A DNA stretch of 64,000 nt from Globisporangium splendens (Eukaryota > Oomycota > Peronosporomycetes > Pythiales > Pythiaceae): assembly GCA_006386115.1 (NCBI GenBank), contig VFIW01000011.1, positions 434,001-498,000 of the forward strand. Direction: 5' to 3'. Shown piece by piece: positions 44,897 through 57,261 of the stretch (within the stretch, counting starts at the first letter, position 1; each line of letters starts with the position of its first letter). Below the pieces are notes generated by a model. It made no database searches and was not told the DNA's origin. It saw nothing but the letters and a program-made list of their open reading frames with translations. The translations under genes and the position numbers were made by a program.

Positions 44897-47800
44897 ATGA
44901 CCGTCGTCTCGCAGGACGCGCCGCCGCCGATCGCCACTAGTGCCAGTGCTGCAACTGGCGCATCGGCTCCAGCAGCCAGCGCCTCGCCAAGCGGTGCCAC
45001 CGCCGGCAGTGGCCGCTCCAAGTCGGTCTCTCCAAGCGGGAGCAACAAGTCGTCGTCGCCCGCCAAGCGCCTCGGCGGCAAACCGTTCGGGAAGACCCAT
45101 GGAGGCGGCTTCAACTCGCCGCCGCTGTCGCCGTCGCAGCAGCAGTCGATGGCGACCATGGGACGCGACGACTCGACGATGAGTCGCAACGATCTGACGC
45201 TGCAGCGCCTCGGGTCGCATTACGACTTGGATTTCCAGAAACGCGACTCGGTGAGCAACATCCGCCGCGAAGTCGATCCGCAGTCGACGACGTTTTTCCA
45301 CCGCGACTTCGACAAGGACATCCACGTGTTCACGGAGATCCCCGATGTGAAAGTGCTCGGCGGCCGCTCCGAGGAAGCGTGGCCGACGCGATACGTCGAG
45401 TACGATGTTGAGGTATGAAAATGGCTTGGTGTGCATTGTTTGTCTTTAATACGTAATGAGCTGACATGGCTGCTGTTATTTACTGGTGCTGCGTGTAGTT
45501 GAACTACAAGAATTTCAAGTGGCAAGTCGAGATCCCAAAATCCACGCTGTACGGACTCTGGTTCTTCATCAAGAGTCAGTTCAACATCAAGTTCCCGAAC
45601 GCGGGCCACAGCCACAGAGGGGACTACTCGTCATGGCCACAAATGCGGAAGCTGTTCCTCTCCACGGCCGAGAAATCGATCAGCCCGGAGATGATTGTGC
45701 TGATCCAGCAATACCTGGACGCAGTTGTGCGCGTCCCTCGTTTGCTCTCGTCGGCGTACGTGGTCTCGATGTTTCAAGTCAGCAACAGTACGTTTGACGA
45801 CGAAGAAGGCTACACTTCCGTTCGCGAAGGGTGGTTGAAAGTGCGCATTTGGCTCAAGGGCAACAACGAAAACGTGCGCATCAACCGCGGCGCAGTTACC
45901 TGCGACAACGAGTGTTTCAACTGCATGTGTGTGGTCAAGCGTGTGAACTTCAAGTCCAAGAAGTGGCGTTGGGTGGCGCTGAAGCACTCGAGCATTGCAG
46001 TGTATCCATCTCTCCAGGTTTGCCTTTGCTTATTGCTCTGGATGCAGTCGCGTTTGTGATATGATCTGGTAATAGTTGCGATTATCTAATGCGCTGTTCG
46101 TTTGTTCCGATAGGACACGAAAGCTACGGAAGCATTTTTGTTTGACCAAAAGTTCAACATCGAGCGTGGCATCCACTCCGCGGGCTCCAATACGGCGTTG
46201 CTTGTGTCAAATTCCACCTACGTGCTCCAGCTCGAAGCCAAGACGAAGCAGTCGATCTTGAAGTGGGCCAACGCAATTCGCAAGGTCGCGGAGAAAAGCA
46301 CGTGGTCGCAATCGCACCGAGACGATTCGTTTGCCATTCCTCGTCATCCGAATCAAATTCCGTCGTATGCACGTTGGTTCGTGGACGGCAGCGATGCGTA
46401 CGAGTCGATTTACGAAGGTATCTGTTCGGCAAGAAAAGAGATCTACATCGCCGGGTGGTGGATCTGTCCCACGATCCACTTGCTTCGACCTGCGGCTCTC
46501 TATCCGCATTCGAGATTGGACCAGGTGCTGCTCAAGAAGGCAGAAGAAGGCGTGAAGGTGGGTTTAGTCAGAGGCGTGACTCAACTTTCGATACAGATCC
46601 GGATACTGACTTGGCATGTGTTTGTTGTCTCTTTGTCTAGATCTATATCCTCATGTACAAGGAGATTTCTGTGGCATTGACGTTGAACAGTAACTTCTCG
46701 AAGCAAGTTTTCCGTCGCCTGCACGACAACATCCATGTTCTTCGCGACCCAGATTTCTTGATGAAGCAATTGGGTATGTGGTCCCACCACGAGAAGATTG
46801 TGAGCATTGATCAGAAGGTCAGCTTTGTGGGCGGACTGGACTTGTGCTTTGGCCGTTGGGATACGCGTGACCATGTTCTATTCGATAATCCTGGCCAAGG
46901 AGCCAACTTCTTGGGTAAGGATTACTCGAACCCTCGCGTGAAAGATTTCATCGAGGTTCATCTTCCAGAACGCGATTTGGTCGACCGAACTAAGGTACCC
47001 CGCATGCCATGGCACGACTGCCATGCTCGTCTTGAAGGTCAGCCAGCTCGCGATGTGGCTCGCCACTTTATCCAGCGATGGAACTACTCTGTGTCGACGA
47101 GAAGGAAGACGTCCAAGTTGCATCATTTGGTGCCGATGAAAGACTACCAACGCTATATTGACAAGCACCAGTATAGCTCTCAGCTGCTAAACAAGCGCCT
47201 CCAAAAAGCGGTCCGAGCTGTGCAAACCGTCAACCAAATGCGGAAGGGTACCCTTGCGCCTGCACTTGAAGCCGGCGAAGAAGAAAAAGAGGAAGAAGAG
47301 GATGACGCAGAAACCTGGGCATCTCAATCTTCAGGAAATCGTAACCTGGATGCAGATGAGCATGCAAACGCCAACGGAGAGCTGTCACCAAGCAACAACA
47401 GTGATCGTCGAGGCTTTGATCACGATAAGCAACTTTCCCGCGTGCTCAGCCGTGATGGCATCACCACCCCGTTTGGAGAAATGAACGATCGCGATTCCGA
47501 AGACGAAAAATCGGAGCAAGATGAGCAGGAGGATGAAGATTCTGTGTATGATGCAAAGCGAGGCTTTCCGTGCAACTCTCAAATTCTTCGAAGTCTCTCG
47601 TTGTGGTCCGGTGGATGCCCGACCGAGCACAGTATCCAGAACGCGTACCTACGCTTGATCAGCTCGGCGAATCATTTTGTGTACATTGAAAACCAGTTCT
47701 TCGTGTCAGGGCTTGATGGTGACCATGGATGCTCGAATCGCATTGCGAATGCAATCGTCGAGCGCATTCGCAAGGCTGCCGCGAACAAGGAGAAGTTCCG

Positions 47801-48896
47801 CGTCATGGTCGTGATGCCGCTTCTTCCTGCATTCCCAGGGAAACCTGACGACAAAGACGCCAGCAGTCTGCGTGGCGTGATGTACTGGCAATACCGAAGC
47901 ATTTGCCGTGGAGAAAACTCGATTTATCACACGCTCTTCAAGGAGCTTGACGGACTTGACCCGTTCGAGTACATTGCTTTCTACGGACTGCGCACGCACA
48001 GTATTGAAGGAGGGCAACCACACACTGAGCAAGTCTACGTTCACAGCAAAGTCATGATCGTTGACGACAAGAGCTGTATCATTGGGTCGGCGAATATCAA
48101 CGAGCGCAGTATGACTGGTGATCGCGATTCCGAGATCGCTGTGCTTGTTGACGACACCGAAATGGACGAGACCGTGCGGATTGCTAATGGCACTGCGAGT
48201 GTGGGCAAGTTCGCGCACTCGTTCCGCATGAAACTGTTCGAAGAGCACTTCGGCGTCGAGCCCGGGACCCCACTCTACGAGAAGTACCAAGACCCTGTCT
48301 CGTATCATTCGTGGTTTGCGATGCAGGACCATGCGATGAAGAACTCGCAGATTTACGACTCGGTGTTTGGATGCCTGCCTTCCGACAATGTGGTTTCATT
48401 CAAGCAGATCCATTTGCAGATTGATCCTCTGTCGAGGCGTGACAACTTGCCTGGTCAAGCAAAGAGCGCGGGTCAGCAGCACTCACCTAAATTGCGTGCA
48501 CGCGGCGAGAGCCCAGCGAACAATGCCAACCGTTCGTTTGGGTCCCCATCGAATGCCAATAGCAATCCCGATGCAGTCATGAATGACAACCAGGTGGAGC
48601 CGGAAGCTGAAGTCTCCAAGTCGAGCAAGAACAAGTCACCGAAATCTGACGACGACAGCAAACACGAAGGCGAAGAAGTCGACAGCGAGTCCCGAAACAG
48701 ATTGCACGAGCTGACACGAGAAGACTCGACGATCCTCAGTGGCGCGATGGTGACCCACATGCGCGAAAACTCGCAGATCACGGTGCGCAAGCACGAACTG
48801 AGTGGCATCCAGGGCCAGATTGTGTACTTCCCATTGAAGTTTTTGGCCGACGAAGTTCTGGAGCCGAAGCTCTTCCCAGCTGAGCTCTTCCAGTAA
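44897..48896 (+). CDS. Phospholipase D, PX-PH type
   Basis: Four exons, 44897-45412, 45499-46017, 46114-46557 and 46641-48896, in phase, 1244 residues. Phospholipase D hydrolyses phosphatidylcholine to phosphatidic acid. A Ser/Ala-rich N-terminus leads into a PX-like region (WQVEIPKSTLYGLWFFIKSQ), then a PH-like region (KKWRWVALKHSSIAVY ... ILKWANAIRKVAEK). The two catalytic HKD motifs are intact: HHEKIVSIDQKVSFVGG and HSKVMIVDDKSCIIGSANIN. A conserved YIENQFFVSG precedes the second. Between the HKDs is an acidic insert (EEEKEEEEDDAE) and after the second a Ser/Asp/Lys-rich linker before the conserved C-terminus (IQGQIVYFPLKFLADE). The intact HKDs predict activity. Confidence 0.95.
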
Positions 48897-49862
48897 CGAG
48901 AAACGTACTTCTTACGAGAGACAGAGGGTTGGTGAAGTCATGCGAGAGGATGAAGGCCGAGTGTGAAGATGGGAATGCTCCTCTGAGCTATTTTGTTTTG
49001 TTGCTGGATTTTACCTTTACATAATTGGCACCAATTGAATTGAAACTGGAATTTGCGCTTTTGGTTCTGTTTCCTTCTGTGAGCAGCGTGACATTCGAAA
49101 ACAGTGGGTCCATGTTTCATGACACTGGTCCCATCCTGCCCAGAGCGACAACCGCTTTGTTTCCTGAGCAGCACGATATGTTTTTGACCGAATCGACCGA
49201 AGCCTCAGGAAGCAGCGGATGACGTCTCTTCACGAAGTTGCGGCTGCAGCGTGGACGTGCGTGCTCAGCACCGATACTCGCTACAACTGCTGTTGAGCAT
49301 AACTTCATTTTACGCTACTACTAACACACGAGTCGGTCTTCTCGGTGGCCATCGCGCGGCTACAAAGTACTTTGAAGAAGATCGTGTACAGCCCAAGCAA
49401 TATGAAAGTCCACGACTCGAAGCAAGATAGCAAACCAAATTGCTTGTGCGATGGGGGTATCTGGTGGACGTGAGTTTCAAGACGAACACAAAGTGTCCAT
49501 CGCCCTCCGCAGCTGCAGCACTTGTCTGCACAGAATGATGGGATGGTCGTAAAGCAGAGATACAAGAAAGATGCCCATACCCGACTGCATTTGCTTGCTG
49601 AGGTGCATTGGTGTTGCCTGGTCAAAAGTGTGTGTGTTTTGTGCATGCAGCGAAGACTTATTCATTCTTGCCTCCAGCTTTGCAGCTTGAAGCTCCCGGA
49701 ATATCAGCCGTCTGCGGACCCTCATAGGGTGTTTGAGAAAGCCCACCGCTGGCAACGTACCAATTCTTCGAGTCCAGAATCAGCGCACTGAAGCAAGAGC
49801 TCGGTGCCGAGAAGTAGAGTCTCCGCGAAGCGACTGAGCTGCTTAGGTGAAAATCAATTGAT
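48897..49862. other. Intergenic, no gene seen
   Basis: About 970 bp between the phospholipase D gene and a kinase-like pseudogene. No frame on either strand has recognisable content. Confidence 0.5.
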
Positions 49863-50969
49863 TTGGAATCGCTACACGAGACGGAAAGTGCGCAGCGCGA
49901 GCAAGAGAGAGAGCATCAATTGCATCTCAAGAAGCAGCGTCTCGACGAGTTGAACGACATCGGGCTCAGCAGTCTATTTGCGCTTTCACAAATGGCTCTC
50001 GATGCATTGCCACCGCCGTCGGAGTTAGCCACGCTGCTGCTGAAGCCTCTACCGTTTCGCCTGGACGTCATGAATGCCTGTATGAAGATCTTTGCCGAGG
50101 CAAAATCCACGAGTGGCATTCGGTCATGTACGGTGACTTGCCGTATATCTTGGGTTGTGCGACCAATGGTGAACAAACCACCGTCTTTGCGATCGGCAAG
50201 CATCCACACGATCGTCAAAGCGCAATCTGTTTTGGTATGGCACGAACGAGCGACGGTGCTGAAATTGTTCTACAAATTGGCTTTCTTCGAAATGATGAAA
50301 AGTAATCCCACCACTGGACATTGATCCCCGTGTTGCCATTCTCGCCACAAAGTATCGAAAAGCAGATCCTTGAATTGGTGGACGAAGGCATACGGCGCAC
50401 GATTGATAAACGGCAGCGAGGCGAGATCGAGTTTGCTCGATTAGCAGCGATCTGTAAGAAGCTGGAGAAGCTGAACTCGGAGGCACAGGCAAGAGCGTAC
50501 TTGCAAAGCGTGCGTTACTTGGATGTGAAGCCCAGCAAGCTGGATGCGATACTGACTCCGCTGGGCTTTCAACACAGACCTCTCAAAGCCAACAACGTGC
50601 GGGAGTGGGTTCGCTGCGTGCTCACGGCGTTGCGTCATTGGCATGGCGCGAAGTTTTGCCACGGTGACGTCCAGTGGCGAAACATCATTTGCGTGCCGAA
50701 GACGGACAGAGAGTTGCTATTGGGTTCTAGTTGACACGGACGAGTCGTTCCCTCCACAGACGAAAGGAATCGACTGGAATCACCAGTGGAAGGGCGAGAT
50801 CCTGGACTTCCAGCACGACCTGTACCAACTGGGGGAACTGTTGGAACCACTGACCCGTGAGTTGCCAGAGGACTTGGAAACCATGAAAAAGGAGCTGCTG
50901 GCCAGCGTTGATCGCGGAACCACCGCCAATGACATGCTGGCTCGCTTCTTTCAAGCAAGTACGTCGTAG
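49863..50969 (+). pseudogene. Broken protein kinase-like gene
   Basis: Several blocks of one gene can be read but only by changing frame. First comes a helical N-terminus (49863-50100), then WHSVMYGDLPYILGCATNG with FAIGKHPHDRQSAICFG and VLQIGFLRND (about 50120-50300). Next are a helical block (about 50340-50600) and a kinase catalytic loop FCHGDVQWRNI (about 50655-50690). Just after the PKTD motif (about 50700-50712) two bases appear to be missing relative to the copy at 36 kb, and the frame then resumes with VLVDTDESFPP, NHQWKGEILDFQHDLYQLGE, ending at 50969. HGDxxxxN and the D in VLVDTDE correspond to the kinase catalytic loop and metal-binding Asp. The family resembles divergent kinase-fold genes that are multi-copy in oomycetes; I cannot name it more closely. 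Confidence 0.7.
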
Positions 50970-51262
50970 AGAACTTAATTGGTGGGTAAAAGCGGTCGGT
51001 AGCCAGCAATAGCAGTCGCCTTGATGCGATCCAGAGATTACGATTGCAGCTCTGGCGCCAGCCACTTCGAGTCGTTTTATTTGTTGTTTTGATTTGGAAT
51101 GCACGTAAAGTTGAGTGGGCGAAGTGGTTTTGCCTGTCTGGGTAGCACAAAGATAGCGCGATCTCTATTTGCGTGCAGAAATGCGCTGCTCCGGCCAAAT
51201 CTCCATTCGCGTCGCGCGTTTCGTGTGACTCCGTTGAAGTAAGAGCGAGCCGCGAGGGAAAG

Positions 51263-51776
51263 ATGAACCCTGAGATGGACGAACATGGCGCCGATGCAGT
51301 AGCTACGACACGACAGTCTTTGAAGATCAGCAGCAAAAGACCGCAGCCGATTCTCCAGAGGCGACTCAAGGGCCAGATCTCGGAATCGCGCATGCTCGAA
51401 GTGCTCGACCGGCAGCTGCGCACCTCTTTCAATGACGACGACCCGCGACACCCTCGCGCTGTGGACTCGAACCAGGACGAGGCGAAAGAAGAGCTCGTGT
51501 GTGTGTCGACCATGGTCGCCGTTGAGCCGACTGCTGCAACCAATGAATTTGACAAACCGGTACGAAGATGGACCCTTTCTTAGATAATGCTGTGTGCGTA
51601 ACCTGCGTGCTGCTTGTGCATGTCATGTCTTGTAGGTATGCGGCGTGCTGAAGACCGTTCGGTGCATGCAACGGCAGCGGATGCACGATCAACAACAGTC
51701 TCGTGACGAGAACCAGGTCGACCATGACCGCAGCAGCACTGCTACGAAGACTCGTTCACCATCGCCCGAAGTTTAG
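51263..51776 (+). CDS. Small hypothetical protein
   Basis: Two exons, 51263-51559 and 51636-51776 (intron GTACGA...GTAG, phase 0), 145 residues. Start MNPEMDEHGADAV. One helical segment (RLKGQISESRMLEVLDRQLR) and polar, Arg/Ser-rich ends (RSPSPEV) are the only visible features. No domain recognised. It lies convergent with VPS36, 185 bp away. Confidence 0.6.
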
Positions 51777-51961
51777 CGCTAAGCTACCTGAGGACGGCAA
51801 CAGATACAATAGCAAAATGCATATCCCATACAACCGAGGAAGTGGAAGGACGAGCATAAATTATAACACTGCGACATACACACCTGAGCACCCATCTCCA
51901 CATTCTCTCACTCTCTAAATCCTGCTCGTTCGTTGTGACGACCTGGGTCGTGCTACGTTTC

Positions 51962-53607
51962 TTACAACTCGGTTATCACCATGGGCTCCTCGCTTTGAGC
52001 CTGGGCTGCAAACATGTCAAAGCGGTTCGGATAGAAATTGATGCCTTCGAACGTGTCGTCGCGGCACAATTTGCCCAGATCCTCTGCGACTTTCAGATAC
52101 TCCCACGCGAGCGGGAACGACGTGTGCAGCTCAATCGAGACATCCGAGCTTGTGATGTACCCCGTGCTCGACTTCTTGGCCATGCTCAGCAGACGATCGG
52201 CGACGCGGTCTTCGCGGTGAGAATCTAAGTAAATAAAACCAACATGCATACATTAGCTTAATTGTCCGGTCACAGTGCGCGAATGCTGAATACTTTTTGC
52301 ACGTACCGGATTGCAGCACGATGAGCCCGCCGTCAAACTTCCGCACGTGGTACCCGAGTTTCAGCTTTTGTTGCAGCATTGCGGCATGGTACACATCGTC
52401 CGGCGACACCAATTCGACACCACGTGCGCGGTTGAACATGCAATAAATATCCGAAAGCGTCATGATACCGCCGTTGCGCGGCATGTACGCGCCTAAAAAC
52501 TCGGCCAACTGACGCGCGAGCTGCTGATAGTACGCTCCGCCGGCGTTCTCTCGTGTCACGGGGCTCGTGATACCCATATCGAGCATCAACGAGTTGAGTT
52601 TGTTGAGATCCTCGGCGTTGCTGCTGCTCTTCTCGCTGCCATCTTCATTCGCTGTTACAACATCCTCCGCCGTCTTGATCGTGTCCACATATCGCTCAAT
52701 GAGACCAACCTGTTCAGGTAAAATAGTCAAACATGCAATGAGACTCTGCAAGAGCAAACAACAGGCAAACCGCAATACACGGCGGTGTCATTACCATATC
52801 GCGCGCTTTTTCCATGAGGTTCGTCAAGTCCGAGAACGCACTCGCAGCGAGTTCCGAGGTTTCCTTCTGCGCGGCTTGCTGCCGTCGCAAGATACCTGCG
52901 ATACCGGCGTCAGCTGCCGTGAACTGCCGCTTCTGCAGCCTGCGGTCGGCGAGATGACTTGGCTGCGTATCTTTCCATGCTTTCCGCTTCAAGGATGCCT
53001 CCAGCGGGTTGTAGAAGTCATCGCGTCCGCCGTCTTTGAATGAGAGCTTCAGGTACGCGGTCGCATACGGCGGCGACGGCGTCGCCACATCAATGCGCAA
53101 TTTTGCTAATGACACACAAACATAAGTCCATGAATATTCTTCCCCATATTGACGCACATGCTAATAAAATCTGCGTTCGCACGCACCTGATCGCGCGAGA
53201 AAGCCCGCTTCTTTCGAGAGCTTCGTGATCCACTCGAGCGGCAGGAACATCGCGAGCGGCGGGTTCTTCGCCTCATCCAGGTAGAACAGCCGGTGCGTCG
53301 TGATCGAGCACCGTCCCCTCTGGAACGGCGTCTTGTTGGCGTGGTCGTACAGACTGATGTTCTCCTCGCTGTAGATCTCCACCTCGTTCCCAAAGAGCGC
53401 CGGACGGCCCGCCGACGTCAGCGGCAGTGCTACCAACAGCACACATACACATAAGTACATCCACTCTCCTTCACACAGAGCCGTTCATACAGACAGAGAC
53501 GTACGCTGCAGCAGATCCATGGCGGCGATCACGCGCGGCGCTTGCTGGTCGTCGTCCATTTTCTTTTGAGTGATACTCGCCACGAAGCTCGGCGGCGCCG
53601 TGTCCAT
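51962..53607 (-). CDS. VPS36: VPS36, ESCRT-II subunit with GLUE domain
   Basis: Five exons on the minus strand: 53607-53505, 53429-53187, 53105-52795, 52709-52307, 52224-51962; phases agree, 440 residues. The N-terminal half is the GLUE (PH-like) domain: LFGNEVEIYSEENISLYD, FQRGRCSITTHRLFYLDE, MFLPLEWITKLSKE, TAYLKLSFKDGGRDDFY. The C-terminal half is the EAP45 winged-helix core: NSLMLDMGITSPVTREN, YYQQLARQLAEFL, GGIMTLSDIYCMFNRARG, LVSPDDVYHAA. Together with VPS22 and VPS25 it forms ESCRT-II, which sorts ubiquitinated membrane cargo into multivesicular endosomes; the GLUE domain binds phosphoinositides and, in some lineages, ubiquitin. First ATG at 53607 chosen; a second in-frame ATG 17 codons on is an alternative. 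Confidence 0.92.
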
Positions 53608-54669
53608 CGTGGATGAGTATCGGCGGCCTCCGTGGGCGTGTATGGCGACGAATGCGATAGAGCGAGCGAGCGAGCGAGTCGTCTGGTCGCTCGTCTTGCT
53701 TTGGTCTGTTTGTTCCCCCACTCCGCTTCGTAATTGAGTGATTGCTCGGCTGCTTGTGTGTTTGGTTCCTGAGAAAGCAGTGAGTATGCAGTTCCACAGG
53801 TCCACAAATCCTGTCTGTGCGTAATCATTCCGCTTCTGCCAGATGGCCAATCGTACTGCAGATATGAAATTTTAGAGGTTCTTTGGACGAAAAAAAGAGA
53901 CGATGACTAGAGAAATGCATAGCCTAGCATGTAGACTGTAAGTTCGGAGTATGCTGTTTGAGGAGCTTGCAGTTTCGGACGATATGCTCGTGAGAGAACA
54001 GGATTGAGCTCGACAACCTCATCTGTGACGCAGCTCGAGAGTATGCAGCACCATCGTATTGCTGTATAATTTCTGCGCGTTTCGAGTACGGTCCGTGTAA
54101 GTATGCCAGGTTTCACAGTGCGCACTCGATGGTGGTATTCCTTACGCCTGCATTTTGATTTGCACTCGAAGCTCGAGTCGGATGGGTACAAAATGCAATG
54201 CAACAAGGTCACATTTTGTGAGGCACATGAACCAGCCCACAAGTCCACGTCAGTGTCTTTGCTGCACAAACTCCAGTTCCTGGTCAGTTGCTGGAGTCTG
54301 CATCGTCTCTAGAGCCTTATAGCCGAGTCTCAGACGTCGCAACTGCTTTGGTTTGGTTCGGACGATTTTGTTTGAGGCATTCCAGAGCCAATGCAACTTG
54401 TGTGCATGCATGCCACCATTCTCTCGAACCACATAGTCGCGCGAGTTGAAGCTCTGCTCAAATTTGTTGGGTGTGCAGCACAGTCCATCCTCTAAATCCC
54501 ACACATCAATGGAACAGTGGCGCGCTCCACTCGTCGTCCCACATCCAAAAAGGCAGCATACATGGCGACAGTATATTTATATCGACATGACACCTGAATG
54601 TGCGTGGAATGAATGGCGGCTCCTCTCCTAATGCACCAACCCCTCTTTAAGCACACACAGCGTCCATAG
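53608..54669. other. Divergent intergenic region with a (GAGC)n tract
   Basis: About 1.06 kb between VPS36 and DAW1, transcribed apart. A tetranucleotide repeat (GAGC)n is at about 53660-53678, close to the VPS36 start. No gene seen on either strand. Confidence 0.5.
53660..53678. repeat. (GAGC)n tetranucleotide repeat
   Basis: About four and a half copies of GAGC in the VPS36 upstream region. Confidence 0.9.
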
Positions 54670-56043
54670 ATGCAATTGCGGCGCATCTACCTTCGGTACT
54701 TTCCGCCGAGTCTGCGGCTCGAGTACGCGCTCTCGAGCGGCGCCGTGGAGTGCAAGACCGTCGACCTGCTGCACGTGAGCGCCGAGAGCAACATTCAGCA
54801 TATCGTGGCGCAGCTGCTGGCCAAAGAAAAGCTGCTGACGAATGCCGTGGCCCCCAAGCTGAGCGAGCTGTTGCATCGGCTCGTGGAGAAGCAGCTCTCG
54901 CTCGCCAGTGCGCGGGAAGATCCGTTCCAGTTGCACTCGGTGCATCGCGCGCATGCGCTGCCCATGACCAACTTTACATGCAGCAAGCACGCGCGCGTGG
55001 TCGCGACGTGCAGCTACGGCAAGACCATCAAGCTCTTCAAGCCGTTCGAGAAGAAAGTGGTCGCTGACGACAAGGTGGCGTTGAGCGGCCATGAGAGCGT
55101 CGTGTTCTGCGTCGCATTCAACAAGCCGCACGCGAACCTGCTGCTCTCGGGGTCATTTGACAAAACATGCCGCATCTGGGATGTCGACAGGAAGACGTGC
55201 AAAGGCGTTTTTAAAGGTGCGTTGTAATGGAGACCTTGTCCGTACGCTTTCTGGTGCACTTAGTCACTGATGTCGCCACACATCACGATTGTACTGCTGT
55301 GTAGGTCATGAGGGGGAAGTTGTGTGCGCAGCATTCAGTCCGTCGGGGGATGTCTTTGGGAGCTGCTCGATGGATTGCACGGCGATCCTTTGGGATGTTG
55401 AGACCGAGACGGAGCAGTTCGCGCTCGTGGGACACACGGCCGAGGTCTCGTGCCTCGCATTCGACTCGACGCGCAAGCTCGTGGCGACGGGTGCGTGTGA
55501 TGCCAGCGTGCGGCTCTGGGACGTTCGATATGGCGCGTGTTCCGGACTCTCGACGCGCACACGGACGACATCTCGAACGTCACGTTCGACTACCAGTCCA
55601 ATCTCCTGGTGTCGTCGTCCGCAGATCGATCGTGCAAGATCTGGGACGTCCGCAATGGCAAGCGCCTCTTTGATCTGAACAATGACCACCAGAGCGAGGC
55701 GAACGACGTCACGTTCAATTCCACCGGCGCGCTAGTCGCATCGTGCGGCGCTGACGGTCTCGCATGCATATACGACACACTCACAGGCACCAGACGCGCG
55801 GTGTTGCGCAGCCACAGCAAGGGGATCTCGAAAGTGGTGTTCAACATGCAGGGCTCCCAGCTACTGACGGCGAGCGCTGATGGCACAGCGCGGCTCTGGA
55901 ATGCGTTCTCTGGCGAGTGTCTTCAGGTGCTGAGCGGCCATGAAGAGGAAGTCGTGAGCTGTGCGTTCTCGTACGATGGCTCCGTCGCGCTCACGGCGTC
56001 GACCGACAACTCCTTGCAGGTCTGGACGCGGGAAAACGAGTGA
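54670..56043 (+). CDS. DAW1: DAW1/ODA16-like WD40 dynein assembly factor, with a 1-nt frameshift
   Basis: Exon 1 54670-55216 and exon 2 from 55305 to the stop at 56043, intron phase 1, about 457 residues. The N-terminus matches DAW1 (LRRIYLRYFPPSLRLEYAL), followed by at least seven WD40 repeats (GSFDKTCRIWDV, CSMDCTAILWDV, GACDASVRLWDV, SSADRSCKIWDV, ASADGTARLWNA, TASTDNSLQVW). DAW1/ODA16 brings outer-arm dynein to intraflagellar transport, so it marks a flagellated (zoospore-forming) organism. Within exon 2 the frame changes between 55521 and 55533: after SVRLWDVR the protein continues as WRVFRTLDAHTDDI in a frame one base off. No intron fits. The rest of both frames is intact, so a single-base deletion or a sequencing error is the simplest cause. 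Confidence 0.88.
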
Positions 56044-56476
56044 CAAACATAAGTAAATTGAATGAAGAAAATCAAAATGGCATGTTCTTGATGATGCCTT
56101 TCGTGTTCTTCTGTGTCGCAAGGTCGCAATGTGGATGAAAATGCAGGAGAACACAACAGCTAAAGAGCAGTATTCATCCCTATTCACGAGTAATAAATGA
56201 GGATCCAAAATATAGTGTAAAAGGAGAGAAAGCAAAGTGAAAGCAGAGAGAAAAGAGATCTTATAAAAAAAAGACAAGAGAGAAAGAGACGAGGGGAGGA
56301 AGGAAAGAGGAGCGCGGCCGCAACGATATTGGCAAGAAGAAGTCTACAGGAGTGCAAGAATGTTGGCCATTTTCGCAATGCGCCTTGGTCCATGAGATGC
56401 AGACTCGCATTTCCCTCCCCCTCCGTCCCTGTACTTCACGGTATGCTGCGACTGCTGGCGTGACGCTGAGGCAGAG
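56044..56476. other. Convergent intergenic region, purine-rich
   Basis: The 3' ends of DAW1 and the Rab gene meet here. The stretch around 56220-56310 is rich in GA/AAGAGA tracts. No gene seen. Confidence 0.5.
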
Positions 56477-57261
56477 TTAGCAGCAGCCTTTCTTCGGTAC
56501 CGTCGGCTTGGCGCTCAGGTTCACGTTCTCCTTCTTGTGCGGCCCGCCTTCCTCCATCAACCGGTTCTTCACTTCCCGCGCGATCTCGATGAACCCGCTC
56601 TCGACGTTGATGTTGTTCTTGGCGCTCGTCTCGAAAAACTTGACGCCGTACTCGTCCGCTAATGCCTGACCTTCCTCTGTCGACACCACCTTGTCGTCCG
56701 TCATATCGCACTTGTTGCCGATCAGGATCTTGTTCACGTGCACGTCAGCGTGCTGCTGGATCTGTCCGACCCAATTCCGGATGCTCTGGAACGACGCACG
56801 GTCCGTCACGTCGTACACCAATAAAATACCCTGCGCACCGCGGAAATACGACGTCGTGATCGTCCGGAAACGCTCCTGGCCCGCCGTGTCCCAAATCTAA
56901 ATGCCGGCAGTCGTAGTCAGTGTATGCTTGCTGCGTAATACAATGGAAATACGCACGACTACGAACCTGCAACTTGACTTTTTTGTTGTCGAGCTCAATG
57001 TTCTTGATCTTGAAATCAATGCCAATCGTCGTGATAAACGTCGGCGAGAACGAATCGTTCGCGTAACGGAGCAGCAAACACGTCTTGCCAACGCCTGCAC
57101 ATATTCATGACAAACAACACGCCGTCATGTCAAATTCGGTTTTTGCTCCATATTCAAAGCAATGCAGAAACAACAGAGACCGCTGCAGACGTTTACGCAC
57201 CGCTATCACCGATCATCAAGAGTTTGATCTGCATGTCGAAGGGGTTTTCATGGCGCGCCAT
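56477..57261 (-). CDS. Rab8/Sec4-like small GTPase
   Basis: Three exons on the minus strand, 57261-57201, 57094-56967 and 56896-56477, phases agree, 202 residues. G-motifs: [11 protein letters not shown] (P-loop, split by the first intron), TTIGIDFKI (switch I), WDTAGQERF (switch II), GNKCD and ETSAK. The C-terminus ends KKGCC, a double-cysteine prenylation site. The [13 protein letters not shown] switch I and its context are typical of the Rab8/RabE/Sec4 group, which drives exocytic vesicle traffic from the Golgi to the plasma membrane or flagellum. Start [20 protein letters not shown]. Confidence 0.93.
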
